Numbered from the stretch's first letter, positions 52,775 through 63,054 are shown. The stretch is DNA of 64,000 nt from Burkholderia sp. GAS332 (GCA_900142905.1 FSRV01000001.1:1736001-1800000), one strand, 5' to 3'. Numbers and translations are program-made. The notes: a model not told the origin generated them from the sequence alone.

Positions 52775-55700
52775 GAGTGACGAAACAATGACGCCGAACC
52801 CGGATTTCCGTCGCAAGAGCAACATCGAATCCGTGCACCGGTTGCTGGGCGTGCAACCGGGCCTTCTCACCCAGTCGCTGCAAGCGGGTGGCGACGATCC
52901 GTACTACTCGCAATATGTGTTCGAGCTGGAAGGGGCGTTGTCGGTCGATGCGTTCGACGGCGCTTGGCGCGATGTGGCCGCACGCCATGAGATCCTGCGC
53001 GCCGACTTCCGTTGGGAAGGGATCGCGCAACCCGCGATGATCGTTTACCGGCAGACCGATGCTGGCTGCGCGTATGCCGATTGGCGCGACGTGCCAGTGT
53101 CTGAACAGCACGCGCGCCTCGCGCAGGAATGGGACGCACGGCGCGCCGAGGGTTTCGATCTGACCCGCGCGGCGTCACTGCAACTGCAACTGATTCAGGT
53201 CGCGGCGCAGCGCTACTGGTTCGTGTGGCGCATGCATCACGTGCAGCTCGACGGCTGGAGTCTGCCGATCGTGCTGCGCGAAGTGATGGCCTGTTATGCG
53301 GCGCACAGCGCGGGCGGTCAACCCGCACTTGCGTCCGCGCCGAGTCTGAAAACCTATCGCGCCTGGCTTGAAGCCCAGGATCGCGATGCGGCCGAGGCGC
53401 GCTGGTGTACGGCGCTCGCCGATCTGTCCGTACCGACGCCGCTGCCCGCCAGCGCCGCCCAAGCGGATGCGCAGCGCCGCTATGCTGAACGCCGTCTGCG
53501 ACTCGACCCGGCGGCCAGCGCCGCGCTGGTCGAATTCGCCCGCGCTCAGCGCGTGACGCTCGGTTCGGTCGTGCAGGCTGCGTGGGCCTTGCTGCTCGCG
53601 CGCCGCGCCGACCGCGAGGAAGCGGTGTTCGGCGTGACCGCGGCGGGCCGACCGGCGGAGATCGACGGCATGGACGCGATGGTCGGCGTCTTCATCAATA
53701 CCGTGCCGATGCCGGTTCGGCTGCGCGCTTCGCAAGCGTTGGGCGACTGGGTGCGCGCGTTGCAGACTCAGTCGTTCGAATTGCGCGCCGTGGAGCACGT
53801 GCCGCTCGCGCGGATTCAGGCGGTCGCGAATGGCGGGCGGGCGCTGTTCGAGAGCATCGTCGTGGTGGAGAACTATCCGGTCGACGCGCGCGGCGCGCGG
53901 GCCGGCGATCTGCAAGTGCGCATGCTCGGCGCCGCCGATGCAAACGAACCTGGCATGCGCTATACCGATGGCCGCAATCCGTATCCACTTAGCCTGATCG
54001 TCGCACCGGGCGCGCAGTTCGAATACGTGCTGACCTACGACACGCGACGCTTCACGCATGATGCGATCGCGCTGCTCGGCGCGCAGTTGCGGGATCTGCT
54101 GACCGAGTTCGCCGCCCATCCGATGCGTGCGCTGGGCGACTTCGGTTTGTCGGCCGCTAGCACCGCAGAGGGTCGCGTATCGGATCCGATGCGCGGTCTG
54201 CCCGCCGACACGCTGCTTGCGCGTATCGCACAGCATGTGCGCACGCGGCCGAATCTGGCGGCGCTGGCCGACGGCGATACCTCGCTCACGTGGCGTGAGA
54301 CGTGGGAGCGTGCGGGTGCGCTGGCGCAACGTCTGCGAGCAGTGGGTGTGAACCGCGAAGCGCGCGTGGCCGTGGCGTTGCCGCGTGGGCTCGACTTCGT
54401 GCTGAGCGTGCTCGCGGTCTGGCGTGCGGGTGGCGCTTACGTGCCGCTCGATATCGCCGCGCCCGCCGAGCGTCTCGCGTGGCAGGTGAGCGACAGCCGC
54501 GCGCAATGCGTGATTGCGGGGGCGGATGTGCAAGCGTGGTTGCCTGCGGGCATCACACGGATCGATCCGGCCGAAGCGGCGGCGAACGGCGATGCCGCTG
54601 CTCATGCCGCTGCTCATACCGCTGCTTGTGCCGCTGCTCATGCCGCTGCTCATGCCGATGCTCGTGCCGCTGCTCATACCGCTGCTCATGCCGCTGCTCA
54701 TGCCGATGCGCTGGCATCCCGCCTCGATGACTCGCTGCCGCTGCCCGGCCAGTTGGCGTACCTCATCTACACATCGGGCTCGACCGGCCGCCCCAAGGGC
54801 GTGATGATCGCGCACGATGCGCTGAGCGCCTATCTGAATGGCTTGTTGACGCGCGTGCCGCACGGCATCGAACGCGCGGCGTTCCTGTCGACGCCCGCGG
54901 CCGACCTCGGCCACACGACCTTGTTCGGCGCGCTGTGGGCCGGTTGGACGCTGCACGTGCCGCCTGAAGCGCTGAGCTTCGATCCCGACGCGTGCGGCGA
55001 ATACGTTCGCCGTCATCGCATCGATATCCTGAAGATTGTGCCGTCGCATCTCGGTGGTCTGTTGCAGGCGGCGCAGCCCGACCAGGTGTTACCTGCGCGC
55101 TGCCTCGTGCTGGGCGGCGAGGCGGCGAGCGGCGCTTTGCTTGAACGCATCGACGCGCTCGCACCGCAATGCGTAGTGCTGAATCACTACGGTCCGACCG
55201 AGACGACGGTCGGCGCACTGACCTGGCGCAAGCGCGCTGCGGATGTGTCCAGCCTGCCGCTGGGCGAAGCGCTGCCGCACGCCCAGGTGAGTCTGCTCGA
55301 CGCGCACGGCAATCCGGCGGGCGAGGGCGCGAGCGGTGAAATCTGCATTGGCGGGGCGTCGGTCGCGCGTGGCTATGAAGGCCGGCCGGGTCTGACCGCG
55401 GAGCGGTTCGTGCCGGATCCGGCGGCCCATGGCGCACGCCTCTACCGCACGGGCGACCGTGGCCGGCTCGACGAGCAGGGCCGCTTCGTCTTCCTCGGCC
55501 GTCGCGACGATCAGGTGAAAATCCGCGGCTATCGGGTCGAGCCGGAAGAAGTCGGCGCCTGCCTGCGGGCCCTGCCGGGCGTGCGCGACGGCGTGGTGCT
55601 GGCGCTCGCTGACGACAGCGGGCGCGTGCAACTGCATGCGTTCGCCACCGGCGACGGCCTGCGTCCCGATGCGCTGCGCGCGGCGCTCGCCCGTACGTTG

Positions 55701-58700
55701 CCGGATGCGCTCGTGCCCGACACGTTCACGGTGCTGGCGGCATTGCCACTGACGCCTAACGGCAAGATCGACCGGCGCGCACTGACGCCCGGCGAAACGG
55801 GCGATGGCACGCTTACGCGTGCCGTGGTCAAACCGCGCAACGAAGCGGAAACCGCCTTGCTCGCGATCTGGCAGGCAGCGCTTGGCCGCGAAGACATTGG
55901 CGTGACGGACAACTTCTTCGAAATCGGCGGGGACTCGATCCTGAGCCTGCGGATCATTGCGAAAGCGCGTCAAGCCGGGCTCGGCCTCACGCCGAAGCAG
56001 GTGTTCGAGCATCCGACTATCGAAGCGGCCGCGGCCGTCGCGCGCCCGGTGACGCCGAAAGCGGCGGGGCCGCGCTCATCAGGCGGCGCGAGTGCGGCCG
56101 CCGTCGCGTCGTTGCCATTGACGCCGATTCAGGCGCGCTTCTTCGCCGAACATCCGGGCGGCCCACATCACTGGAATCAATCGATGCTGCTGGCGTCGGC
56201 CGAGCGCCTGTCGACGGACGCGCTGGGCACTGCCGTGCGGGCGGTGATGGGGCGTCACGACGCATTGCGTCTGCGTTTCTCGCGCGATGCGGCTGGCGTC
56301 TGGACACAGCGCGGCACGGCGAGCGAGACGGGTGGTATCGAGCACCTCGATCTGACCGGCGAAGCGGACTGGCAAGCGGCTTTGTCGGCGCGTGGCGCGC
56401 AGGTCCAGGCGTCGCTCGATCTGGCCAACGGCCCGGTGTGGCGCGCGGTGCTGTTCGATGTACCGGACGGCGGATCGAGGCTGTTGCTGGTCGTGCATCA
56501 CCTGAGCGTCGACGGCGTGTCGTGGCGCATCCTGCTGGAGGATCTCGGCGAAGCCTACGAACAGGCATTGTCCGGCCGTGCGATCGAACTGCCTGCACCG
56601 AGTCTCAGCTGGGCTGAATGGACCACGGCACTTGCCGCTCACGCGCAGCGCGAGCCGGTGCGTTCGGAGTTGGGCTATTGGCGTACGCAACTGTCGGCGG
56701 CTTCGCAGTGGAGCGAGGCGGCGCGTGCGCGTGGCGGCCTGCCGCTCGCGGCGCGCCTCGACGACGTGGACAGCACCTTAGGCGCTAGCCGCACGATCCA
56801 TCGGACGCTCGATAGCGGGCGCACCCGCGCGTTGCTGCAAGACGTGCCGGGTGCGTATCGCAGCCGGGTGGACGAGGTGCTGCTGGCGGCGTTGGTCAAG
56901 ACACTGACGGGCTGGAGCAACGATGCCGGCGTGCTGGTGGAGTTGGAAGGCCACGGCCGCGAGGACGTGATCGACGGCCTGGATCTGACCCGCACGGTGG
57001 GCTGGTTCACGACGCGCTACCCGGTGTGGTTCGAAGCGTCAGGCGACGGCGTCGCAACGCTGGCCTCGATCAAGACCGCGTTGCGCGGCGTGCCGAACAA
57101 GGGCGTGCATTACGGCGTACTGGAATACCTCGGCGCAGACGCGGAGCGCGCGGCGATTGCAGCGTTGCCGCGCTCGCAGGTGAGCTTCAACTACCTCGGT
57201 CAATTCGGTCAGAGCGAAACCGCTGAACAAGGCCGCATGCACATCGCAACCGGTGAGCACGCAGGACAAGATGCGAGCCCCCTGGAGCGCTGCGGTCACG
57301 CGCTCGCATTCAATGCGTGGATCGTCGACGGCGCGCTATCGATCGAATGGCGTCACGTGCCGGGCGCGCTCGCGCCGGCGGTGGCCGATGCGCTCGCGAG
57401 CGCGTTCGATGGGCACCTGCAGGCGCTGATCGATCATTGCGCGACGGCGCCGCGCGGTGCGACGGCGGCGGATTTTCCGCTGGCCGGACTCGACGAAACA
57501 GGCTTGCGCGCGCTCGATCTGCCGCTCGACGCCATCGACGATATCTATCCCGCCACGCCTTTGCAGCAGGGCCTGATTTTCCATGCGCAACTGCGGCAGG
57601 GCAGCGGCACGTATGTCAATCAACTGCGCCTCACGTTGACGGGTTCGCTCGACGCGCCGAAGCTCGCCGAAGCGTGGCGGGCGACGCTCGCCCGTCATGA
57701 TGTGTTGCGCACCGCCTTCCGCTATCGCGGCGATGGCGAGTTGTTGCAAGTGGTGTATCGCGCCGCCGACTTGCCCGTGATCTTCCACGCGTCGCGCGGC
57801 GAAGAGAACGGCGTGCGCTATGACGACCGGCTGCATGCGTGGTGCGCACAGGACCTTGCGCAAGGCGTGGATATCGAAACCGCGCCGCTCATGCGCGTCA
57901 ACGTGTTCGCCCGTCCGGACGGCTCGCACGATCTGATCTGGACGAGCCACCACGCGCTCACCGATGGTTGGAGCAGCGCGCGTCTGCTCGACGAGGTCGG
58001 CGCGCATTACGCAGCCGCCACGCGCGGCGAGACCGCGCGGCTCGCGCCGGCGGGGCGCTATCGGGACTATGTCGCGTGGCTCGGCGCGCAGCCGTCGGGC
58101 GAAGCCGCATGGCGTGAGCGTTTCGACGGTTTCGACGATCCGGTGATGCTGAATGGCGCGCTCGGCCGCACGGCGCAGCCGCGCCAAGGTCTGTTCCATT
58201 TCGAGCAGCGCATCTCCGGCGCCGTCGAACAGGCTTTGCGCGGCGCCGCGCAGCGGGCCCAGGTGACGCTCAATACCTTGATTCAGGGTGGTTGGGCGCT
58301 GTTGCTCGCGCGCTATGGCGGGCGCGATACGGTGATGTTCGGCGTGACGACGTCGGGACGCAGCGCGGGTAACGAACGCGTGCCGGGCATCGATGCGATG
58401 CTCGGGCTGTTCATCAACAGCCTGCCGCTCGGTGTGCGCGTACCGGCCGGGCGTGCGCCCGCCGATTGGCTGCGTGACCTGCAACACGCGAATGCCGAAT
58501 TGCGCGAACACGAGCATGTGTCGCTCGCGCAGGTGCAACGCTGGCTCGGCCGCAGCGGCGGCGCCTTGTTCGATACGCTGCTCATTTTTGAGAACTATGA
58601 CAGCGGTGAGCGTCGTGACGATACCCATGCTGAGGCGGGTGGGCTGGCGGTTAGCGCGGCGTCGGCGGTGAATCGGACGCACTATCCGCTGACGCTGAGC

Positions 58701-61643
58701 GTCACGCCGGGTAGCGCGCTTAGCTTCGAATGGGCGTGGGATGGCGAGCATCTCGACCGCGCGACGGTTGAACGGCTCGCGGCTGATTACCTCGATTTGT
58801 TGCAGCAACTCGGCGATGCATCGGCGGCGACGGTTGGAGGGATCGGTGTGCGCGGGAGCGCCGCTGAGGATTTATCTTCCGCTTCCGCTTCCGCTTCCGC
58901 TTCCGCGAACACGACCACGGCGACGCCGGCGGCAGCGACAACCGCAACGGCAGCAACAACCGCAACGGCAGCAACAACCGCAACGGCAGCAACAACCGCA
59001 ACGGCAGCAACAACCGCAACGGCAGCAACAACCGCAACGACAAGCATCGCGCTCCCGGCTCGGCTCGCGCAAGTCGCCGCGCTCGACGGCGCGCGCATCG
59101 CCATCTCCTGCGGCGAGCGGCAACTCGATTACCGCTCGCTTGTAACGCGCTCGCAAGCGCTTGCAGCCAGTCTGATCCAGGCGGGCGTATCGCGCGAGGC
59201 GCGTGTCGGTGTCTGCATGACGCGCTCGGAAATGCTGCCGCTCGCACTACTCGGCGTACTGTCGAGCGGCGCGTGCTACGTGCCGCTCGACCCCGACTAC
59301 CCGGTCGGCCGCCTGCGTCAGATGATCGAGGATGCGGGCGTGCAGATCGTCGTCACCGATGCCGCCGTTCGCGCCAGACTGACCGGCAGCGACGCGCTAT
59401 TCGACGGCCTGACCCTCATCGACGCCGATGCCGCCAGCGCAGGTAACGCATCCGCGGCATTGCCCGTCTTGTTGCCGGACCAACTGGCCTACGTGATCTA
59501 CACGTCCGGTTCGACGGGCCGTCCGAAAGGCGTCGCCATCACGCATGGCGCGCTGGACCGCTTCCTGCACTCGATGACGTGCACACCCGGTCTCAGGCGC
59601 GACGACGTGCTGCTGTCGGTGACGTCGCCGTCGTTCGATATCTTCGCGCTGGAAGCCTATGCGCCGCTGCTGGTCGGCGCACGCATCGAAATCGCGACGC
59701 GCGCCGAGGTCGTCGACGGCGGCCGGCTTGCCGCACGTCTCGCGCAGACTGGCGCAATCGTCATGCAGGCGACGCCGAGCGGCTGGAAGCTGCTGTTGGC
59801 CACCAACTGGCGCGCGCCCGCCGGTTTCCGCGCATTGTGCGGCGGCGAAGCGCTCGCGGACGATCTCGCGGCCGCGCTGCACGCGCGCGGCGTCGAACTA
59901 TGGAACCTGTACGGCCCGACCGAGACGACCATCTGGTCGAGCGTGGCCCGCGTCGCGCGAGTCGACGGCGCGACGCCGATCGTGCTCGGCGCACCGATCG
60001 ACCACACCACGCTGCGCGTGCTCGACATGCACGGCCATCTCGTGCCGCGAGGCGGCGCGGGTGAGCTTTATATCGGCGGCGACAATCTGGCGCGCGGCTA
60101 CCTCGGCCGCGCGGCGCTGACGGCTGAGCGCTTCGTGCCCGATCCGTTCGGCGTGCCAGGCGCACGTCTCTACCGTACGGGTGATGGTTGCCGCGTCGGT
60201 GTCGACGGCAGCCTGCGCTACCTCGGCCGTCTCGACCAGCAGGTGAAGCTGCGCGGCCACCGCATCGAAATCGGCGAAATCGAAGCCGTGCTGCGCATGC
60301 AGGCGAGCGTGCGCGATGCCGCCGTCGTGCTGCTCGATGACGGCCAGACCGCGGCGCGTCTCGCGGGCTGTCTCGTGCCTGCCGATGGCGTGGCGTTGGC
60401 GCTGGAGTCGTTGCAGGCGAGCGTGGCCGCCACACTGCCGGCGCATATGGTGCCGACGGTCTGGCGCGTGTGCGCGGCCTTGCCGCAAACGCCTAACGGC
60501 AAGCTCGACCGCCGCGCGCTGACCGAAGCGTGCGCAGGGGAGGTGGCGCCCGCCACCGCGTCGCGCGCTCCGCGCACGGCGCTCGAAGCCAAACTGGTCG
60601 CCGCGTGGCATCGCGTGTTGGGGCAACGCGCGATCGGCATCGATGACGACTTCTTCCAGCTTGGTGGCGACTCGCTCGCCGCGATGCGCATCATGGCGCA
60701 GTTGCGCGCGGCGGGCATCGGCACGTGCTCGCTGGAAATGCTGTTCGTGCAGCGCACGCCGGCCGCCTTGGCGGCGGCTATCGAAGCGGGCGCGGCAGGT
60801 TGGCCTGACAACCTCGTCGCACTGAACGGCGAGCCGCAGTCCACCGACACGATGCTGTTCTGCGTGCATCCGGGCTTCGGTCTGGTGAACGCTTATGCGC
60901 CACTCGCTAACGCGTTGCATGGCGCGGTGCGCGTGATCGGCGTGCAGTCGCCGCGTTACACCGACGCGCAGTGGCAGCCGACCGATTTCGCCGGCTGGAT
61001 CGCCGACTACGTCGCGCGGATTCGCGCCGCGCAGCCGCACGGCCCGTACCGGCTGCTGGGCTGGTCGCTCGGCGGCCTGCTGGCCGCGCATATCGCGCAA
61101 GCACTCGAACGTGCGGGAGAAACCGTCGCGTGGCTGGGTGTCCTCGACAGCGATCCAGCGCCGACGCCGGTCGATCCGCAAGCGCCCGTGCTCGACGTCG
61201 ACACGCTGCGTGACTATCTGGCGCCGCGCTCGCCGGAACGCGCGGCGGCGCTTGATACGCTGCCTGCGAGTGCGTCTGGCGCGCCGTCAGCGGACCAGCA
61301 AGCCGCGCTGCTCGACCATGTGCTCGCCGCCGGCCTCATCGACGCCGACGAGCGGGCGACGCTCGACACGCTCGCCGACGTCGTGCGGCTGCACCGCGTC
61401 CTGTTAGCGACCCAGCGTCCCGCGCTAACACGCACACGCGTCGATATCGATGTCTGGCACGTCACGGATGCGCCGCGCAGCGACGCGTCCGCGTGGGCAG
61501 CCGTCACACAGGGCGCCGCAACCCGCATCGACGCGCTCGATACCACCCACGAGGCGATTGTCTATCACCCGTCGGTTCTCAGCGCCGTGCGCGCCCGTCT
61601 GCGCACGGACAGCGTCACGGCCGACGCCGCAAGGCGCCAATGA
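52773..61643 (+). CDS. NRPS 4, C-A(Asp)-PCP-E-C-A(Gly)-PCP-TE
   Basis: 2956 residues. Condensation 1 (20-450, MHHVQLDGWS) is DCL-type, matching the E domain that ends NRPS 3. Adenylation 1 pocket is D-L-T-K-V-G-H-V-G-K (Asp). Carrier IGGDSI lies near 1050. The epimerisation domain (1114-1560) has HHLSVDGVSWRIL and EGHGRED. Condensation 2 (from 1587, SHHALTDGWSS) is DCL-type. Adenylation 2 pocket is D-I-L-Q-L-G-L-I-W-K (Gly). Carrier LGGDSL lies near 2629. The terminal thioesterase has FCVHPGFG and the nucleophile motif GWSLGG near 2763. It should add D-Asp and Gly and release the product. Start ATG 52773; 52788 is an alternative. Two repeat tracts lie inside. Confidence 0.92.
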   Translation: MSDETMTPNPDFRRKSNIESVHRLLGVQPGLLTQSLQAGGDDPYYSQYVFELEGALSVDAFDGAWRDVAARHEILRADFRWEGIAQPAMIVYRQTDAGCAYADWRDVPVSEQHARLAQEWDARRAEGFDLTRAASLQLQLIQVAAQRYWFVWRMHHVQLDGWSLPIVLREVMACYAAHSAGGQPALASAPSLKTYRAWLEAQDRDAAEARWCTALADLSVPTPLPASAAQADAQRRYAERRLRLDPAASAALVEFARAQRVTLGSVVQAAWALLLARRADREEAVFGVTAAGRPAEIDGMDAMVGVFINTVPMPVRLRASQALGDWVRALQTQSFELRAVEHVPLARIQAVANGGRALFESIVVVENYPVDARGARAGDLQVRMLGAADANEPGMRYTDGRNPYPLSLIVAPGAQFEYVLTYDTRRFTHDAIALLGAQLRDLLTEFAAHPMRALGDFGLSAASTAEGRVSDPMRGLPADTLLARIAQHVRTRPNLAALADGDTSLTWRETWERAGALAQRLRAVGVNREARVAVALPRGLDFVLSVLAVWRAGGAYVPLDIAAPAERLAWQVSDSRAQCVIAGADVQAWLPAGITRIDPAEAAANGDAAAHAAAHTAACAAAHAAAHADARAAAHTAAHAAAHADALASRLDDSLPLPGQLAYLIYTSGSTGRPKGVMIAHDALSAYLNGLLTRVPHGIERAAFLSTPAADLGHTTLFGALWAGWTLHVPPEALSFDPDACGEYVRRHRIDILKIVPSHLGGLLQAAQPDQVLPARCLVLGGEAASGALLERIDALAPQCVVLNHYGPTETTVGALTWRKRAADVSSLPLGEALPHAQVSLLDAHGNPAGEGASGEICIGGASVARGYEGRPGLTAERFVPDPAAHGARLYRTGDRGRLDEQGRFVFLGRRDDQVKIRGYRVEPEEVGACLRALPGVRDGVVLALADDSGRVQLHAFATGDGLRPDALRAALARTLPDALVPDTFTVLAALPLTPNGKIDRRALTPGETGDGTLTRAVVKPRNEAETALLAIWQAALGREDIGVTDNFFEIGGDSILSLRIIAKARQAGLGLTPKQVFEHPTIEAAAAVARPVTPKAAGPRSSGGASAAAVASLPLTPIQARFFAEHPGGPHHWNQSMLLASAERLSTDALGTAVRAVMGRHDALRLRFSRDAAGVWTQRGTASETGGIEHLDLTGEADWQAALSARGAQVQASLDLANGPVWRAVLFDVPDGGSRLLLVVHHLSVDGVSWRILLEDLGEAYEQALSGRAIELPAPSLSWAEWTTALAAHAQREPVRSELGYWRTQLSAASQWSEAARARGGLPLAARLDDVDSTLGASRTIHRTLDSGRTRALLQDVPGAYRSRVDEVLLAALVKTLTGWSNDAGVLVELEGHGREDVIDGLDLTRTVGWFTTRYPVWFEASGDGVATLASIKTALRGVPNKGVHYGVLEYLGADAERAAIAALPRSQVSFNYLGQFGQSETAEQGRMHIATGEHAGQDASPLERCGHALAFNAWIVDGALSIEWRHVPGALAPAVADALASAFDGHLQALIDHCATAPRGATAADFPLAGLDETGLRALDLPLDAIDDIYPATPLQQGLIFHAQLRQGSGTYVNQLRLTLTGSLDAPKLAEAWRATLARHDVLRTAFRYRGDGELLQVVYRAADLPVIFHASRGEENGVRYDDRLHAWCAQDLAQGVDIETAPLMRVNVFARPDGSHDLIWTSHHALTDGWSSARLLDEVGAHYAAATRGETARLAPAGRYRDYVAWLGAQPSGEAAWRERFDGFDDPVMLNGALGRTAQPRQGLFHFEQRISGAVEQALRGAAQRAQVTLNTLIQGGWALLLARYGGRDTVMFGVTTSGRSAGNERVPGIDAMLGLFINSLPLGVRVPAGRAPADWLRDLQHANAELREHEHVSLAQVQRWLGRSGGALFDTLLIFENYDSGERRDDTHAEAGGLAVSAASAVNRTHYPLTLSVTPGSALSFEWAWDGEHLDRATVERLAADYLDLLQQLGDASAATVGGIGVRGSAAEDLSSASASASASANTTTATPAAATTATAATTATAATTATAATTATAATTATAATTATTSIALPARLAQVAALDGARIAISCGERQLDYRSLVTRSQALAASLIQAGVSREARVGVCMTRSEMLPLALLGVLSSGACYVPLDPDYPVGRLRQMIEDAGVQIVVTDAAVRARLTGSDALFDGLTLIDADAASAGNASAALPVLLPDQLAYVIYTSGSTGRPKGVAITHGALDRFLHSMTCTPGLRRDDVLLSVTSPSFDIFALEAYAPLLVGARIEIATRAEVVDGGRLAARLAQTGAIVMQATPSGWKLLLATNWRAPAGFRALCGGEALADDLAAALHARGVELWNLYGPTETTIWSSVARVARVDGATPIVLGAPIDHTTLRVLDMHGHLVPRGGAGELYIGGDNLARGYLGRAALTAERFVPDPFGVPGARLYRTGDGCRVGVDGSLRYLGRLDQQVKLRGHRIEIGEIEAVLRMQASVRDAAVVLLDDGQTAARLAGCLVPADGVALALESLQASVAATLPAHMVPTVWRVCAALPQTPNGKLDRRALTEACAGEVAPATASRAPRTALEAKLVAAWHRVLGQRAIGIDDDFFQLGGDSLAAMRIMAQLRAAGIGTCSLEMLFVQRTPAALAAAIEAGAAGWPDNLVALNGEPQSTDTMLFCVHPGFGLVNAYAPLANALHGAVRVIGVQSPRYTDAQWQPTDFAGWIADYVARIRAAQPHGPYRLLGWSLGGLLAAHIAQALERAGETVAWLGVLDSDPAPTPVDPQAPVLDVDTLRDYLAPRSPERAAALDTLPASASGAPSADQQAALLDHVLAAGLIDADERATLDTLADVVRLHRVLLATQRPALTRTRVDIDVWHVTDAPRSDASAWAAVTQGAATRIDALDTTHEAIVYHPSVLSAVRARLRTDSVTADAARRQ
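54594..54713 (+). repeat. 12-bp coding repeat (AAAH) in NRPS 4
   Basis: Ten units of 12 bases (GCCGCTGCTCAT and variants) encode AAAH, TAAC, ADAR, TAAH and similar. The tract lies between core motifs A2 and A3 of the aspartate adenylation domain, a loop region. Confidence 0.92.
58878..59039 (+). repeat. TCCGCT and 18-bp (AATTAT) repeats in NRPS 4 linker
   Basis: First about five TCCGCT hexamers (Ser-Ala, 58878-58907). After a short Thr/Ala spacer come six 18-base units, GCAGCAACAACCGCAACG with one base different in the first (58932-59039). They form the linker between condensation domain 2 and adenylation domain 2. Confidence 0.94.
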
Positions 61644-61684
61644 ACCGCCGCTTCATCCAGATCAACTCAATGAGGAGTGCCTAA
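61640..61684 (+). CDS. 14-residue coupling ORF (uncertain)
   Basis: MNRRFIQINSMRSA starts at an ATGA overlapping the NRPS 4 stop and ends two bases before the hydroxylase ATG at 61687, with the GAGGAG of the next gene inside it. It may serve only to carry ribosomes from NRPS 4 to the hydroxylase. Confidence 0.25.
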   Translation: MNRRFIQINSMRSA

Positions 61685-61686
61685 GC

Positions 61687-63054
61687 ATGTCCGTCGATCA
61701 TCCTGTTTCTATGCCGGCTCTTGACCTGCTCGGCATCGGCTTCGGCCCGTCGAATCTTGCGCTGGCGATCGCGTTGGACGAGGACGCTCGCGCCACCGGC
61801 CGTCGTCTGAAAACCGCCTTCGTCGAGAAGAAGCCCGGTTTTGCGTGGCATAACGGCATGCTGTTGCAGGACAGCCGGATGCAGATCTCGTTTCTGAAGG
61901 ATCTCGTCACGTTGCGCGATCCGTGCAGCCCGTTCTCGTTTCTCAAGTATTTGCAGACGCAGGGACGTCTCGAGGACTTCGTCAATCTGCGCAGCTTCCT
62001 GCCGACGCGCATCGAATACGACGGTTACCTGCGCTGGGCCGCGTCGTCGTTCGATGAGCAGATTCACTACGGCGAAGCCGTGCTCAGCGTGAAGCCACGC
62101 AGCACCGGCGGCAAGGTGCGTGCACTGGAGGTCGTGTCGCGTCGCGCCGACGGCAGCGAAACCACGCGCATCGCGTCGAATCTGGTGATGGCGGTGGGCG
62201 GGCGGCCGTTGCTGCCGGCCCCGCTCGCCGAACTCAACGGTCCCGCCGCGCGGCGGCTGGTGCATTCGTCCGGCTATCTGCCCGAGATCGACGCCGCGCT
62301 GCGCGCGAGCCGCGCGGAGGCGAAAGCCGCCGGCCGCCGCGTGCGCGTGGCGGTGCTGGGCGGCGGGCAGAGCGGGGCGGAGATTTTCCAGGACCTGGTT
62401 CAGCGCGGCAGTGTCGATGACGATCTCGACGTGACGCTGGTGATTCGCGGCAGCGCGCTCAAACCGGCCGACGACAGCCCGTTCGTCAACGAGATTTTCC
62501 ACGCCGATTTCACCGATTCGATCTATCACCGCACGCCGGAAGCGCGTCAGCGCTTTTTCGACGAATACCGCGGCACCAACTATTCGGTGGTCGACGTCGA
62601 TCTGCTGGAACGGCTATACGAGCTCTTCTATATGCAGAAGGTCAGCGCGCAGCCACGCCATGCCTTGCTGACCCAGCGGCATCTGACGGCCGCTGCCGAG
62701 GCTGAGGGTCAGCGCGGCCTCGCGCTGACGTTCGACGATGTCGCGCACAACCGCCGCGAAACCCGCGAATTCGACGTGGTGGTCGCCGCAACGGGTTACC
62801 GGCGCGACGATCACCGGCGCCTGCTGGGCGAACTCGGGCCGTATCTCGGCGACTTTACGGTGGGCCGCGATTACCGGCTCGAGACCCGCGACGATTTCCT
62901 GCCGGGCATCTGGCTGCAAGGCGGCTGTGAAGCCACGCACGGTTTGAGCGACACCTTGCTGTCGATTCTCGCGACGCGTTCGGCCGAAATCTGCGCGTCC
63001 CTGCACGACGCCTACGAGGCGCTCGCGGAGCGGCGCGCGCACGCCGTCGCATAG
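61687..63054 (+). CDS. pvdA: L-ornithine N5-oxygenase (PvdA-like)
   Basis: A 455-residue FAD- and NADPH-dependent N-hydroxylase. It shows the FAD motif LLGIGFGPSNLALAIAL, the substrate-side signature FLKDLVTLRDPCSPFSFLKY, the NADPH motif VAVLGGGQSGAEIFQDL, the ATGY motif (VVAATGYRRDD) and the C-terminal HGLSDTLLSILATRS. It makes N5-hydroxyornithine, the hydroxamate precursor of ornibactin, malleobactin and pyoverdine. The choice of ornithine over lysine is by resemblance to PvdA. GAGGAG lies ten bases before the ATG. It sits between the last NRPS and an acyltransferase, consistent with acyl-hydroxyornithine supply. Confidence 0.92.
   Translation: MSVDHPVSMPALDLLGIGFGPSNLALAIALDEDARATGRRLKTAFVEKKPGFAWHNGMLLQDSRMQISFLKDLVTLRDPCSPFSFLKYLQTQGRLEDFVNLRSFLPTRIEYDGYLRWAASSFDEQIHYGEAVLSVKPRSTGGKVRALEVVSRRADGSETTRIASNLVMAVGGRPLLPAPLAELNGPAARRLVHSSGYLPEIDAALRASRAEAKAAGRRVRVAVLGGGQSGAEIFQDLVQRGSVDDDLDVTLVIRGSALKPADDSPFVNEIFHADFTDSIYHRTPEARQRFFDEYRGTNYSVVDVDLLERLYELFYMQKVSAQPRHALLTQRHLTAAAEAEGQRGLALTFDDVAHNRRETREFDVVVAATGYRRDDHRRLLGELGPYLGDFTVGRDYRLETRDDFLPGIWLQGGCEATHGLSDTLLSILATRSAEICASLHDAYEALAERRAHAVA

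Noticed and set aside
53175..55049. 624-codon minus-strand open frame inside NRPS 4
   Set aside because: Antisense to the C and A domains. Its SGMSSGMSS run is just the reversed AAAH repeat.
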